DNA of 64,000 nt from Lawsonibacter celer. GTDB lineage: Bacteria > Bacillota > Clostridia > Oscillospirales > Oscillospiraceae. A model generated the notes under the pieces. The model was not told the origin of the DNA, did no database searches, and worked only from the letters and a program-made list of their open reading frames with translations. Made by a program: the position numbers and the translations under genes. Of the stretch, positions 27,380 to 35,146 are shown piece after piece. The number at the start of each line of letters is the position of its first letter. Positions within the stretch are counted from its first letter, which is position 1. The stretch is from the NCBI RefSeq assembly GCF_014281125.1, contig NZ_JACOEA010000008.1, positions 23,379 through 87,378 of the forward strand, given 5' to 3'.

Positions 27380-28366
27380 ATGACGGAGCGAATACTCATG
27401 CCCGGCGAAATTCTGTCCATGGCTGGCCCGGCGGTTGACCGCCTGCTCTCCGCCGGCAGTGGGGACGCCGCGCTGCTGTATCTGTGGCTGCTGCGCCAAG
27501 GGGGGCGCTTTGCGCCGGAGGGCGCGCGCCGGACCCTGAAATGGGACGCCGCCCGGCTGGAGGGGGCCCGCGCCGCGCTGGCCGGGCTGGGCCTGATGGA
27601 CTCCGGCGCTCCCCAGGTCCCCGAGGCCGCCCCGCCGGTCGCGCCCGAGTCCCCGCCCGAATATACCGCAGCCGACATCTCCCGGGAGCTGGAGGATCAG
27701 GCCTCCTCCTTCCCCGGTCTGGTGGGGGAGGTCCAGCGGCGGCTGGGCAAGGTACTCTCCACCGCAGACCTGAAGAGCCTCTACACCATCTACGACTATC
27801 TGGCTCTGCCGGCGGAGGTGATCTGCCTGCTGGTCAGCTGGTGCGTGGAGGAATTTGAGCGCAAGTACGGCGAGGGCCGCAGGCCCCGCATGTCCCAGAT
27901 CCAAAAGGAGGCTTTTGTGTGGCGGCGGCTGGGGGTGGACACGCCGGAGGCCGCCGACGCCCATCTGAAGCGCCAGGCCCTTTACCGCAGCCGGGAAGGG
28001 GAGATCCTCCGCCTGTTGGACCAGCGGCCCCGGCCCCTGGTGGAGAAGGAGCGGAAAAAGGTGGCCGCCTGGACTGACATGGGCTTTCCGGACGAGGCGC
28101 TGCGCCTGGCCTATGAAAAGACCGTGTATAAAAAGCAGGCCATGGACTGGGACTATATGAACGGAATTCTGACCGGCTGGCACAGGAAGAACCTGCACAC
28201 ACTGGCGGAGATCGAGGCCGGAGACCGCAGCTTTTCCCGCGGACCCAACAACCGCCGGGATGCGGTCGCTCCCCCCGCCGCCGGCGAGGCGGACCAGCGG
28301 GTGCGGGCCGACCTGGAGCGGATGCGGGAATTCATGCGCAGACAGCGCGAGTCGGAAGGAGGATGA
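27380..28366 (+). CDS. dnaD: DnaD-domain replication initiation protein
   Basis: Primosome/helicase-loading protein of 328 aa. After an N-terminal winged-helix-like part there are two DnaB_2/DnaD C-terminal modules. One is at about 125-195 (LKSLYTIYDYLALPAEVICLLVSWCVEEF...QIQKEAFVW). The second is at about 235-275 (GFPDEALRLAYEKTVYKKQAMDWDYMNGILTGWHRKNLHT), containing the YxxxIxxxW-type signature. AAAGGAGG precedes the ATG. The gene ends 3 bp before dnaI, a standard Firmicute pair. Confidence 0.92.
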   Translation: MTERILMPGEILSMAGPAVDRLLSAGSGDAALLYLWLLRQGGRFAPEGARRTLKWDAARLEGARAALAGLGLMDSGAPQVPEAAPPVAPESPPEYTAADISRELEDQASSFPGLVGEVQRRLGKVLSTADLKSLYTIYDYLALPAEVICLLVSWCVEEFERKYGEGRRPRMSQIQKEAFVWRRLGVDTPEAADAHLKRQALYRSREGEILRLLDQRPRPLVEKERKKVAAWTDMGFPDEALRLAYEKTVYKKQAMDWDYMNGILTGWHRKNLHTLAEIEAGDRSFSRGPNNRRDAVAPPAAGEADQRVRADLERMREFMRRQRESEGG

Positions 28367-28369
28367 CCC

Positions 28370-29374
28370 ATGGCCTATGAAGCAAGCGTCCTGCGCCGGG
28401 CCACCCGGCGGCTGGAGGGGGCGCGGGAGGAGCGTGCCCGGGCGCTGGAGGCCCGGCGGCGGGAGATCTACACCCGGCTGCCCCGGGTGGCGGAGATCGA
28501 CCGGCAGCTGCGGGGCACCATTCTGGAGATTATTTCCGCCTCCCTTCGTCAGGGGAGCGACCCGGTGCCCGCCATCGGGGTCATTCGGGACAAGAACCTG
28601 GACCTTCAGGCCGAGCGCGTCCGCCTGCTGGAGGAAAACGGTTATCCGGCTGATGCTCTGGACGGGCGCCCGGCCTGTCCCAAATGCGGCGACACCGGCT
28701 GGGTGGGCGCCCGCATGTGCGACTGTCTGAAACAGCTGTGCACCCAGGAGCAGATCGCCCAGCTGTCCAGATTGCTCCCCCTGGGAGAGCAGTCCTTTGA
28801 CACCTTCTCCCTGGACTACTACAGCCCTCTGCCCTGGCCGGGAGAGGCCCTGTCCCCCCGGGAAAACATGGAGTTTATCTATGAGGTGTGCCTGAACTAT
28901 GCCCAGAAATTCGGGAAGTTCTACTTCCGCAATCTCTTCCTCACCGGCGCGCCCGGGCTGGGCAAGACCTTTCTGTCCGCCTGCATCGCCCGTTCCGTTT
29001 CGGAGAACGGCTTTTCCGTGGTATATGACACGGCGGTGAGCATCTTTACCCGGTTTGAGGAGCAGAAGTTTTCCCGGGACCGGCTGGATGCCGAGGAGGC
29101 CAGGGATGAGACCAGGCGTTACTTAAACTGCGACCTGCTGATCCTGGACGATTTGGGCAGCGAGCTGACCACGCCTTTTGTCCAGTCCGCGCTGTACACC
29201 CTGGTCAACGCCCGGCTGATGTCTGAACGGCGCACCGTGATCTCCTCCAACCTGTCCATGGACGAGGTGCGCCGCCGCTACACCCCCCAGACCGCCTCCC
29301 GGCTGGAGGGGGAATACCGGGTGCTTCCCTTCTACGGGGAGGACATCCGCCTGCTGCGCAAGCAGCGGCTGTAA
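28370..29374 (+). CDS. dnaI: DnaC/DnaI-type helicase loader ATPase
   Basis: AAA+ protein of 334 aa that loads the replicative helicase. An N-terminal helical part and a zinc-ribbon-like CPKCGDTG...CDC (Cys 103, 106, 117, 119) precede the ATPase. The ATPase has Walker A GAPGLGKT (193-200), Walker B LLILDDLG (about 251-258) and a sensor-like VISSNLSMDEVRRRY. The ATG has GGAGG upstream. Its partner is the DnaD-like protein encoded just before it. The stop abuts a hairpin that acts in the opposite direction. Confidence 0.94.
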   Translation: MAYEASVLRRATRRLEGAREERARALEARRREIYTRLPRVAEIDRQLRGTILEIISASLRQGSDPVPAIGVIRDKNLDLQAERVRLLEENGYPADALDGRPACPKCGDTGWVGARMCDCLKQLCTQEQIAQLSRLLPLGEQSFDTFSLDYYSPLPWPGEALSPRENMEFIYEVCLNYAQKFGKFYFRNLFLTGAPGLGKTFLSACIARSVSENGFSVVYDTAVSIFTRFEEQKFSRDRLDAEEARDETRRYLNCDLLILDDLGSELTTPFVQSALYTLVNARLMSERRTVISSNLSMDEVRRRYTPQTASRLEGEYRVLPFYGEDIRLLRKQRL

Positions 29375-29403
29375 AAAAAGCGGGGCGGCCCACGCCGCCC
29401 CGC
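29374..29403 (-). terminator. Terminator for the 29.4-30.3 kb minus-strand gene
   Basis: Ten-bp stem (29380-29389 with 29394-29403), then T7 on the minus strand. On the plus strand there is no T tract, so dnaI has no clear intrinsic terminator of its own. Confidence 0.75.
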
Positions 29404-29430
29404 CCGGATATCACCCAGCCTTAGTGATTG

Positions 29431-30342
29431 TTAACCGCTAATGGCTGTCTTTTGATTATTCAGGTCAATTTTGCATTTGTCTCCGCCAATGTTGTCCGTA
29501 CTCAGCCCACCGCTGAACCCTATTCCAATACCCCCCGCACTCACGGAGAGGCTCGGAAACCCTATATTGACAACAGTATGTCCATATAGCGCGCCTACTT
29601 TTAAGTAATAGAAGTCCCTTGTAACTCCTGCATCCTTTTGGATTTGGACATGTCCAGAACCCCGTTTAGCATATGTTGAGACCTCAGGGGTTCCGCTGCC
29701 TACCCGGAAATCAAATTTTACAACATTGAATTCAATATTGTTTCTGTTGGGCTGTAATGTTTCTATCGCTGAAAAATACCCGTCATAGTCATAGTATTCA
29801 ACATATCCTACCGTGAGGCTGCCTGCCGTCGAGTCCACCGGGAGGCCGTCGCTCCCCATTGCCTCCCACCTGATTGCAAACGAATCCTTATAGCATATGA
29901 CAGGAGCGTGGTCCCATTCCCATTCATAGGACACTCTATACTCGCTCTTCCCCGCTGAATTTGGAACTATTGTACCGGTACATGTTCCCGCGATAGCCCG
30001 CAATTGAGCCTCGCTTAAATCCACTTGTCCTGTTGTCTCAATTTCCTTTAAAATGCTGATCTCGTCAGCAGTATAACCAAGCCCTCTCAGCTTATCCTGC
30101 GACAGCGATGCACGCTTTACCAGCTTGGTTTCCAATAAAGCGCCCTTTATTTCCATTATTTCTTCCTGTGAATGCCCTTGCCTTTCCAGTTTATTGATCG
30201 GACTGGCCTGGAGCGTCTGTATTAAATCATACTCATTAAATGAAACCGTACTCTTCTGTTCATCTGCCGATACTGCTCCCGCCGCAGGCATAATAACGGC
30301 AACGAGTATCGCACAGCTTAAAATACATTTGCGCTCACCCAA
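29431..30342 (-). CDS. Exported protein of unknown function, AT-rich
   Basis: A 303-aa unrecognised protein. Residues 1-26 form a signal peptide (CILSCAILVAVIMPAAGAVSA). A charged helical part (about 30-115) contains two similar short stretches, HSQEEIMEIKGALLETK and YTADEISILKEIETTG. The remainder is a beta-rich, Gly/Ser/Tyr-rich domain with KSEYRVSYEWEWDHAPV and a Gly-rich VSAGGIGIGFSGG near the end. The start appears to be TTG with a poor ribosome-binding site, so the true N-terminus is uncertain. Base composition is clearly more AT-rich than the flanks. A 68-aa membrane protein lies 57 bp upstream in the same direction. Confidence 0.7.
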   Translation of the reverse strand: MGERKCILSCAILVAVIMPAAGAVSADEQKSTVSFNEYDLIQTLQASPINKLERQGHSQEEIMEIKGALLETKLVKRASLSQDKLRGLGYTADEISILKEIETTGQVDLSEAQLRAIAGTCTGTIVPNSAGKSEYRVSYEWEWDHAPVICYKDSFAIRWEAMGSDGLPVDSTAGSLTVGYVEYYDYDGYFSAIETLQPNRNNIEFNVVKFDFRVGSGTPEVSTYAKRGSGHVQIQKDAGVTRDFYYLKVGALYGHTVVNIGFPSLSVSAGGIGIGFSGGLSTDNIGGDKCKIDLNNQKTAISG

Positions 30343-30399
30343 AGTTTCGTAAGATTACGCTTTTTGAATATATTTCGCGCGCCTTCTTTCTAAAGTGTT

Positions 30400-30606
30400 T
30401 TAAGTAGAAGTGACTACCAGGCTGATCACAAACGGCCCGATTGCCATTGCAATCAGGGCGATGATCGCGCCCCATTTCGCGCGGGTATAATTTTCGCCCT
30501 CCTTGATTTGTTTGATTGCCTCTAAAAGCGATGAAACCAACAAAATGGGCCACACCCATGATGTAAATAGCAAAATAAAAAACAAAACAGCGAAAAATAT
30601 TTTCAT
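30400..30606 (-). CDS. Small two-helix membrane protein
   Basis: A 68-aa protein with hydrophobic segments at about 3-27 and 46-66, joined by a polar loop (EAIKQIKEGENYTRAKWG). No family recognised. GAGGAAG lies 4 nt before the ATG. It precedes the exported-protein gene in the same AT-rich island and is probably cotranscribed with it. Confidence 0.6.
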   Translation of the reverse strand: MKIFFAVLFFILLFTSWVWPILLVSSLLEAIKQIKEGENYTRAKWGAIIALIAMAIGPFVISLVVTST

Positions 30607-30899
30607 AGGCTTCCTCTTCCGCTTGCTGCGGAGTATAGGCGTTTTGTTTTCATTTATCAGATTTCCTCATAGGACTAGTCTGTATGTCATTCGCTCAGCC
30701 CATGGGACTCACCTCCTCTCTTTGGTGGCCAGAGGGCATCTCTCAACCCCCTCGCACCCATTGTCAAAATAATATATTTTTTCGTTTTAATCAATTGTTT
30801 TTTGTTCGTTTTTCTGTTTATTTTTATAGCTTACCGTAATGCCTGCCTCAAACTATGCTCCCACCTCTGGTAGGCAATATTGGCAAAGGAGGGACTTCC
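30607..30899. other. AT-rich 293-bp intergenic region
   Basis: No gene supported. On the minus strand a strong GGAGGTG near 30711-30718 precedes an ATG that reads only Met-Gly-stop, possibly a decayed gene start. The part nearest the next gene is T-rich (30770-30830). I could not fix a convincing promoter for either neighbour. Confidence 0.4.
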
Positions 30900-32198
30900 A
30901 TGGCACGCATATCGGCTCTCGACGGGGCGTGGGAATCCCTTTTTGACCGGCTGGGTCTGCTCTCCCGCATCCGGGAGGAGGGTGTGGTCCGCCTGACCGG
31001 CGCGGAACTGGGCGACGCGGCGGACCCCCGCCTGATGGGGGAGCTGGAGCGCTCCGGCCAGCTGCCCGCCCTGCTGCGACGAAGCGGGATGTCCCTTCTG
31101 CCTCTGGGGCCGGAGGAATGGGCCGTAGGCCTGCTGGATACCCACCGCTGTGTGAGCTGCGCCGACGCCCGCCCCCGGCCCGTACCGGAGACCGGCCTGG
31201 TCTCTCTGGAGCGGGACCGGCTTTACAGCACGGACACGCTGCTGCGTTTCTGCCTGTGCGGCGGGATTTTTGACGAGCTTCTGGGCGGCCGGGCCTATCC
31301 CACTGCCGCAGGCGCCATGCCCTCCGGGCGCTTCTCCTTCCGGGTGCGCAGCACCGCCGCTCCCGGCCAGGCCTATTCCCTCTGCGCGGACCGCGCCCCG
31401 TCAGGGATCGACTGTGTTCTGGAGAGCCGGGACGCCCTGTGCCTGTGCGCGGCGCGCGGCACAGCGGCGGAGGCGCTGCCCATCTGCCGGCTCTACTACC
31501 CCTACCGGACCTGGCGGGCGCGCACGGACAAGCCGGTCATCCCCGTGTTTCTGGTGCGGAGCGGCGACCTGCTGCACCTGTTCCGCTATGCCTTTCCCGA
31601 CGAAGGCGATCTCAGCTCCCTCTCCCTGGTGTCCCACACGGCATACACCTTTGCAGATGAGAGCATCACCGTAGCCCATGTGCGGCAGCTCTGGCAAAGC
31701 ACCCGTCCCGCGCCGGAGCCGGACCTGCCGTTTCCCCAGGCGGATACCTTTCCCCGGGTGATTGATCTGCTGGGCGCGCTCTGGGAGGGCCCCCTGGAGC
31801 GGGCCCAGATCCCCCTGCGCTGCGAGATTGACGCCCGGCAGGCCGACTACTATATTCACGCCGCCCAGTACCTGGGGCTGGCGGACTGCGTTGCGGGGGT
31901 GCCCGGCGCGCCCCTCTGCCTGACGGACGAAGGTAGGCGCATTCTGGGCCTGCCGTGGCGGGCACGCTGTCTTGCCCTCATCGCCTGCATTTTTCGTCGC
32001 CCCGTCTTTCACCGGGCCTTCGGCCGGGCGCTTCAGCTGGGGGACGCGCCCAACCGGGAGCTGGTCATCCGCCTGATGCTGGAGTGCGGCCTGCCCCTGA
32101 ACGAGACCACGCTTGCCCGACGGGCCTCAACCGTCCGGGGCTGGGTAAGCTGGATCCTGGCCCAGTGCGGCGAGGGGGCTCAGCTGAGCCTGCTGTAA
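30900..32198 (+). CDS. Restriction-endonuclease-like protein (DUF6996/DUF6997-type) with altered active site
   Basis: A 432-aa protein resembling proteins annotated as type II restriction enzymes with DUF6997 and DUF6996 domains; this recognition is from memory. The N-terminal opening ALDGAWESLFDRL...ADPRLM matches. The nuclease-like core runs from GRFSFRV (about 143) to RLYYPYRTW (197-205), and the C-terminal winged-helix end has RRASTVRGWVSWIL. Family members have ID...E-A-K before the LYYPYRxW strand. Here Asp171 remains, but the E-x-K position reads AAR (184-186), so cleavage is doubtful. No methyltransferase gene is nearby. AAAGGAGGG precedes the ATG at 30900. Confidence 0.6.
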   Translation: MARISALDGAWESLFDRLGLLSRIREEGVVRLTGAELGDAADPRLMGELERSGQLPALLRRSGMSLLPLGPEEWAVGLLDTHRCVSCADARPRPVPETGLVSLERDRLYSTDTLLRFCLCGGIFDELLGGRAYPTAAGAMPSGRFSFRVRSTAAPGQAYSLCADRAPSGIDCVLESRDALCLCAARGTAAEALPICRLYYPYRTWRARTDKPVIPVFLVRSGDLLHLFRYAFPDEGDLSSLSLVSHTAYTFADESITVAHVRQLWQSTRPAPEPDLPFPQADTFPRVIDLLGALWEGPLERAQIPLRCEIDARQADYYIHAAQYLGLADCVAGVPGAPLCLTDEGRRILGLPWRARCLALIACIFRRPVFHRAFGRALQLGDAPNRELVIRLMLECGLPLNETTLARRASTVRGWVSWILAQCGEGAQLSLL

Positions 32199-32203
32199 CG
32201 AAA

Positions 32204-32240
32204 GAAAGCCGCCGGCTGTTTTCAGCCGGCGGCTTTCTAT
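32204..32240 (+). terminator. Terminator after the nuclease-like gene
   Basis: Fifteen-bp perfect stem (32204-32218 with 32223-32237) and TTTT loop; the T tract after it is short. Confidence 0.75.
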
Positions 32241-32322
32241 TGGGTGGAGGGAAGCACCCTTCCGGGGCATCGCTCCCGCGCGGGAGCGCAATCCCTCGTC
32301 CCCTGAGAAGAATTCCGAGTCC

Positions 32323-33573
32323 CTACTTCGCCAGCAGCGCCCGGTAGTAATCGGCGCACTCCACCCGGCCCACGGCAGAGAGGGAGGCGTTTTCAAAGCA
32401 GAACAGCTCCTCCGCCAGGGTACGCACGTCCTCCCGGGTGACCGCGTCGTAGGCTGCGATGATCTGGTCCGGATCCAGCAGGGCGCGGGCCATCAGCTCC
32501 CCCCGGGCCAGGCTGCTCATATGGGCCTGGGTGGACTCCAGACCCATGAGCACGTTGGCCTTGGACTGCTCCCTGGCCCGGTCCAGCTCCGCCTGGGTCA
32601 CCCCGTGCTCGGCAAACTCCCTCACTACGGCCACCATGGTGTCCAGGGCCTGCCGCTCCGTCTCCCGGCCCAGGGCAGTGTAGACGCCGAAATAGCCCGC
32701 GTCGTCATGGCTGGCGCCGTAGGAGTAGATGGAGTAGCACAGCCCCCTCTGCTCCCGCACCTGCTGGAACAGGCGGGAGGAGGCCCCGCCCCCCAGGATG
32801 GTGGAGAGCAGCTGGAGGGTAAAGCGCCGGGGGTCTGAGAAGGACAGGCCGGGGAAGGCCAGGGTGATGTGGTTCTGCTCAATGGCCTTCTTTTTCACCG
32901 TCACGCCGGGGGTATACCGGGCCGGACGGAGGGGGCCGCTGCGCCCCGGCTCCAGGCCGCCGAAGCGCTCCATCAGGGCCGCCGTGTGGGCGTCGGTAAA
33001 GCTGCCCGCCAGGGCAATTACCATGCGCTCCGGGGTATAGTTGGCCTTCTGCCAGGCCCGCAGCCAGGCCCCGTCCATTTTTTCCAGGGTGGCCTGCCTG
33101 CCCAGGATGGGCCGGGCCAGAGGGGTGCCCTTGAACACCGTCCCGGCCAGGCGCTCGGCGCACAGGTCCTCCGGGTTGTCCTCGTACATGCCGATCTCCT
33201 CTAAAATGACGCCCCGTTCGGTCTCCACATCCGTCTGGTCAAACCTGGAGTGGAAGAACATGTCGCAGAGGATGTCCGCCGCCTGGGGCAGATGGGCGTC
33301 CAGCACCCGGGCGTAAAAGCAGGTACACTCTTTGGTGGTGAAGGCGTTGATCTGGCCCCCAACCGCGTCCATCTCCTCAGCCAGCTGGGCCGCGGTGCGG
33401 CGGCCGGTGCCCTTGAAGAGCATGTGCTCAATAAAATGGGCCGCGCCGTTTTCCCCCGCAGCCTCATGGCGGGAGCCGGCGCCCACCCAAACCCCCAGGG
33501 AGGCCGAGCGCACACCGGGCACCCGCTCTGTCAAAATCCGCACCCCGTTGGGGAGGGTAAATCGTTCATACAT
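32323..33573 (-). CDS. M16-family zinc metallopeptidase (insulinase/processing-peptidase-like)
   Basis: A 416-aa cytoplasmic M16B-type peptidase. The inverted zinc motif HFIEH is at 46-50, with a downstream Glu in ILEEIGMYEDNPED as third ligand. The C-terminal half has the inactive repeat (HITLAFPGLSFSDPRRFTLQLLSTILGGGASSRLFQQVRE). It matches the peptidase encoded beside pnp in many Firmicutes (mlpA/ymxG type). The ATG has GAGG 9 nt upstream. Here the exported-protein and nitroreductase genes lie between it and pnp. Confidence 0.94.
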   Translation of the reverse strand: MYERFTLPNGVRILTERVPGVRSASLGVWVGAGSRHEAAGENGAAHFIEHMLFKGTGRRTAAQLAEEMDAVGGQINAFTTKECTCFYARVLDAHLPQAADILCDMFFHSRFDQTDVETERGVILEEIGMYEDNPEDLCAERLAGTVFKGTPLARPILGRQATLEKMDGAWLRAWQKANYTPERMVIALAGSFTDAHTAALMERFGGLEPGRSGPLRPARYTPGVTVKKKAIEQNHITLAFPGLSFSDPRRFTLQLLSTILGGGASSRLFQQVREQRGLCYSIYSYGASHDDAGYFGVYTALGRETERQALDTMVAVVREFAEHGVTQAELDRAREQSKANVLMGLESTQAHMSSLARGELMARALLDPDQIIAAYDAVTREDVRTLAEELFCFENASLSAVGRVECADYYRALLAK

Positions 33574-33654
33574 AAACGGTTACCTCGCTTTGTTTTTCTC
33601 TAGGATAACAGAAATTCCGCCCTTTGTCAGCAGGAAATCCGCGCCGGGAAAAGG

Positions 33655-33684
33655 TTGACGGCTCCAGGCGCGCCATGCTATCCT
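33655..33684 (+). promoter_or_regulatory. Promoter for the small exported protein
   Basis: TTGACG (33655-33660) and TATCCT (33679-33684) with 18-bp spacing, 47 bp before the GTG start. Confidence 0.6.
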
Positions 33685-33731
33685 GAAAAAGGAATACAGC
33701 CGCCCCTGATTCTGTCTATGGAGGGATTGCC

Positions 33732-34148
33732 GTGAAAAAGCGGGCTCTGCACATCGCCATACCGCTCCTGCTGGCCGCCGTGCTCCCCTTTTCCATCTCC
33801 CCGGAGGGGCGGGCTGACTGGCTGGCGGCGGAGCGGGCCACCCGGCTCGCCCCGGAGGGAAGAGCGGAGATTTCCGCCGCCCTGGCGGACAGCCTCACCG
33901 ACGGCAGCCTGGAGTTCCAGCTCTGGCAGGTGGAGGCGGAGGGGGCGGAGTACTGCCACGCTGTGGTGTGGCAGCGGGGGCTCGCCGGAAATTACCGGCC
34001 GGTGTACACCGCCTGGGTGCCCCAGACCCTTCTGGAGGAAGCCCCGCTCTCCTTCGGCTTCCGCAGCGGCCTTTACTGGTACGCCTGCCGGGCCAACCGG
34101 GCCCTGGAGCTGATGGAGCCGGTGAAAACCCTCCGCATCTCCCCATAA
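33732..34148 (+). CDS. Small exported protein of unknown function
   Basis: A 138-aa protein starting at GTG with GGAGGG 7 nt upstream. Residues 1-28 form a signal peptide or anchor (MKKRALHIAIPLLLAAVLPFSISPEG). The mature part contains EISAALADSLTDGSLEFQLWQVE and ends FGFRSGLYWYACRANRALELM. No family recognised. It is a monocistronic unit with its own promoter and a very strong terminator, opposite in direction to both neighbours. Confidence 0.72.
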   Translation: MKKRALHIAIPLLLAAVLPFSISPEGRADWLAAERATRLAPEGRAEISAALADSLTDGSLEFQLWQVEAEGAEYCHAVVWQRGLAGNYRPVYTAWVPQTLLEEAPLSFGFRSGLYWYACRANRALELMEPVKTLRISP

Positions 34149-34149
34149 G

Positions 34150-34186
34150 AAAACCGCTCCGGACTGAAGTCCGGAGCGGTTTTTTC
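34150..34186. terminator. Bidirectional terminator
   Basis: Sixteen-bp stem AAAACCGCTCCGGACT (34150-34165) / AGTCCGGAGCGGTTTT (34168-34183) with a 2-nt centre, T6 to the right and an A tract to the left. Serves the exported-protein gene and the converging nitroreductase gene. Confidence 0.92.
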
Positions 34187-34201
34187 CAGTTATCCGGGGT
34201 G

Positions 34202-35032
34202 TTACAGGCGCGTCAGGTCGGCCGGGTCCCGGTTCACCGTCCGGCGGTATTGCACAGCCGGGTAGCCGATGGCCAGGGTGGACACCACTTCCTCCCCCTC
34301 CTGTATCCCCAGTCGGCGGTATAGCTCCGGCTCCAGCTCGGCCGCCATGGTGAAAAAGCCGATGTAGCAGGCGCCCAGGCCCAGCGCGTGGGCCATCAGT
34401 TCCATATTGGCGCTGGCCAGCCCCGCGTCCAGCCGGCCGCTGCCCGACCCAGGGTTGCGGGACACCACCATCAGCACGCAGGCCGCCCCGTAGAACAGTC
34501 CATCCTTCCGCCGCTCCTTCCAGGCCGGATACATGCCGCGCCATCTCTCCCGGTACCGCTTCAACCCGGGGAGCTCCTCCTCCCCGCCCGGCCGGCCGGC
34601 CACGTCATACAGGGTCTTCAGGGCCAGCTCCGTCAGTTCCTCCTTGTCCCGGTCCAGGAGAATGTACCGGTTCTTCTGCTGGTTGCCGCCTGTGGGTGAG
34701 TATCGGGCCGCCTCCAGCAGCAGCTCCAGCTTTTCCCGCTCCACCGGCTTGTCTTTGAACTGGCGCACGCTCCGCCGGAACTTCATGAAGTTCATCAGCT
34801 GCTCCGGCGGAATGTCAAACTGGGCCGGGTCGTAGGGGAGAATCTCCTCCTCCCGGCCGCCGGGCAGCCGAATGGCATCCGCCGGGCACACCGCCACGCA
34901 GTGGCCGCACCGGATGCAGACGCCCTGCTTTATCTGCGCCTTCCCATCCGCCACATAAAACAGCTCCCGCAGGCAGTCCCGGAGACACGCCCCGCAGCCC
35001 ACACATCTGTCCTGCCGGATCTCCACGTTCAT
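34202..35032 (-). CDS. Ferredoxin-nitroreductase fusion (2x[4Fe-4S] plus FMN nitroreductase)
   Basis: A 276-aa redox protein. Residues 1-55 hold two [4Fe-4S] motifs, CVGCGACLRDC and CIRCGHCVAVCP, characteristic of the ferredoxin-fused nitroreductases of anaerobes. Residues about 85-276 are the flavin-binding nitroreductase fold (RRSVRQFKDKPVEREKLE; PTGGNQQ; the ALGLGACYIGFF FMN strand). Electrons probably flow from reduced ferredoxin to an unknown acceptor. The start is the ATG giving MNVEIRQ with GGGGGAA 8 nt upstream. Confidence 0.93.
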   Translation of the reverse strand: MNVEIRQDRCVGCGACLRDCLRELFYVADGKAQIKQGVCIRCGHCVAVCPADAIRLPGGREEEILPYDPAQFDIPPEQLMNFMKFRRSVRQFKDKPVEREKLELLLEAARYSPTGGNQQKNRYILLDRDKEELTELALKTLYDVAGRPGGEEELPGLKRYRERWRGMYPAWKERRKDGLFYGAACVLMVVSRNPGSGSGRLDAGLASANMELMAHALGLGACYIGFFTMAAELEPELYRRLGIQEGEEVVSTLAIGYPAVQYRRTVNRDPADLTRL

Positions 35033-35100
35033 TTTTACCGTTCCCCCTTTTTGTCTGCCGGATGCGGCGCAGGACGTCCTGCGCGCCGCCCGTCTGCATA

Positions 35101-35133
35101 AAGAAGGCCGGAAGGGGATCCCCATCCGGCCTT
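35101..35133 (-). terminator. Terminator of the rpsO-pnp unit
   Basis: Nine-bp outer stem AAGGCCGGA (35104-35112) / TCCGGCCTT (35125-35133) with an inner GGGGATCCCC, followed on the minus strand by TCTTT, 14 bp past the pnp stop. Confidence 0.8.
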
Positions 35134-35146
35134 AGGCTGTGTGTCT

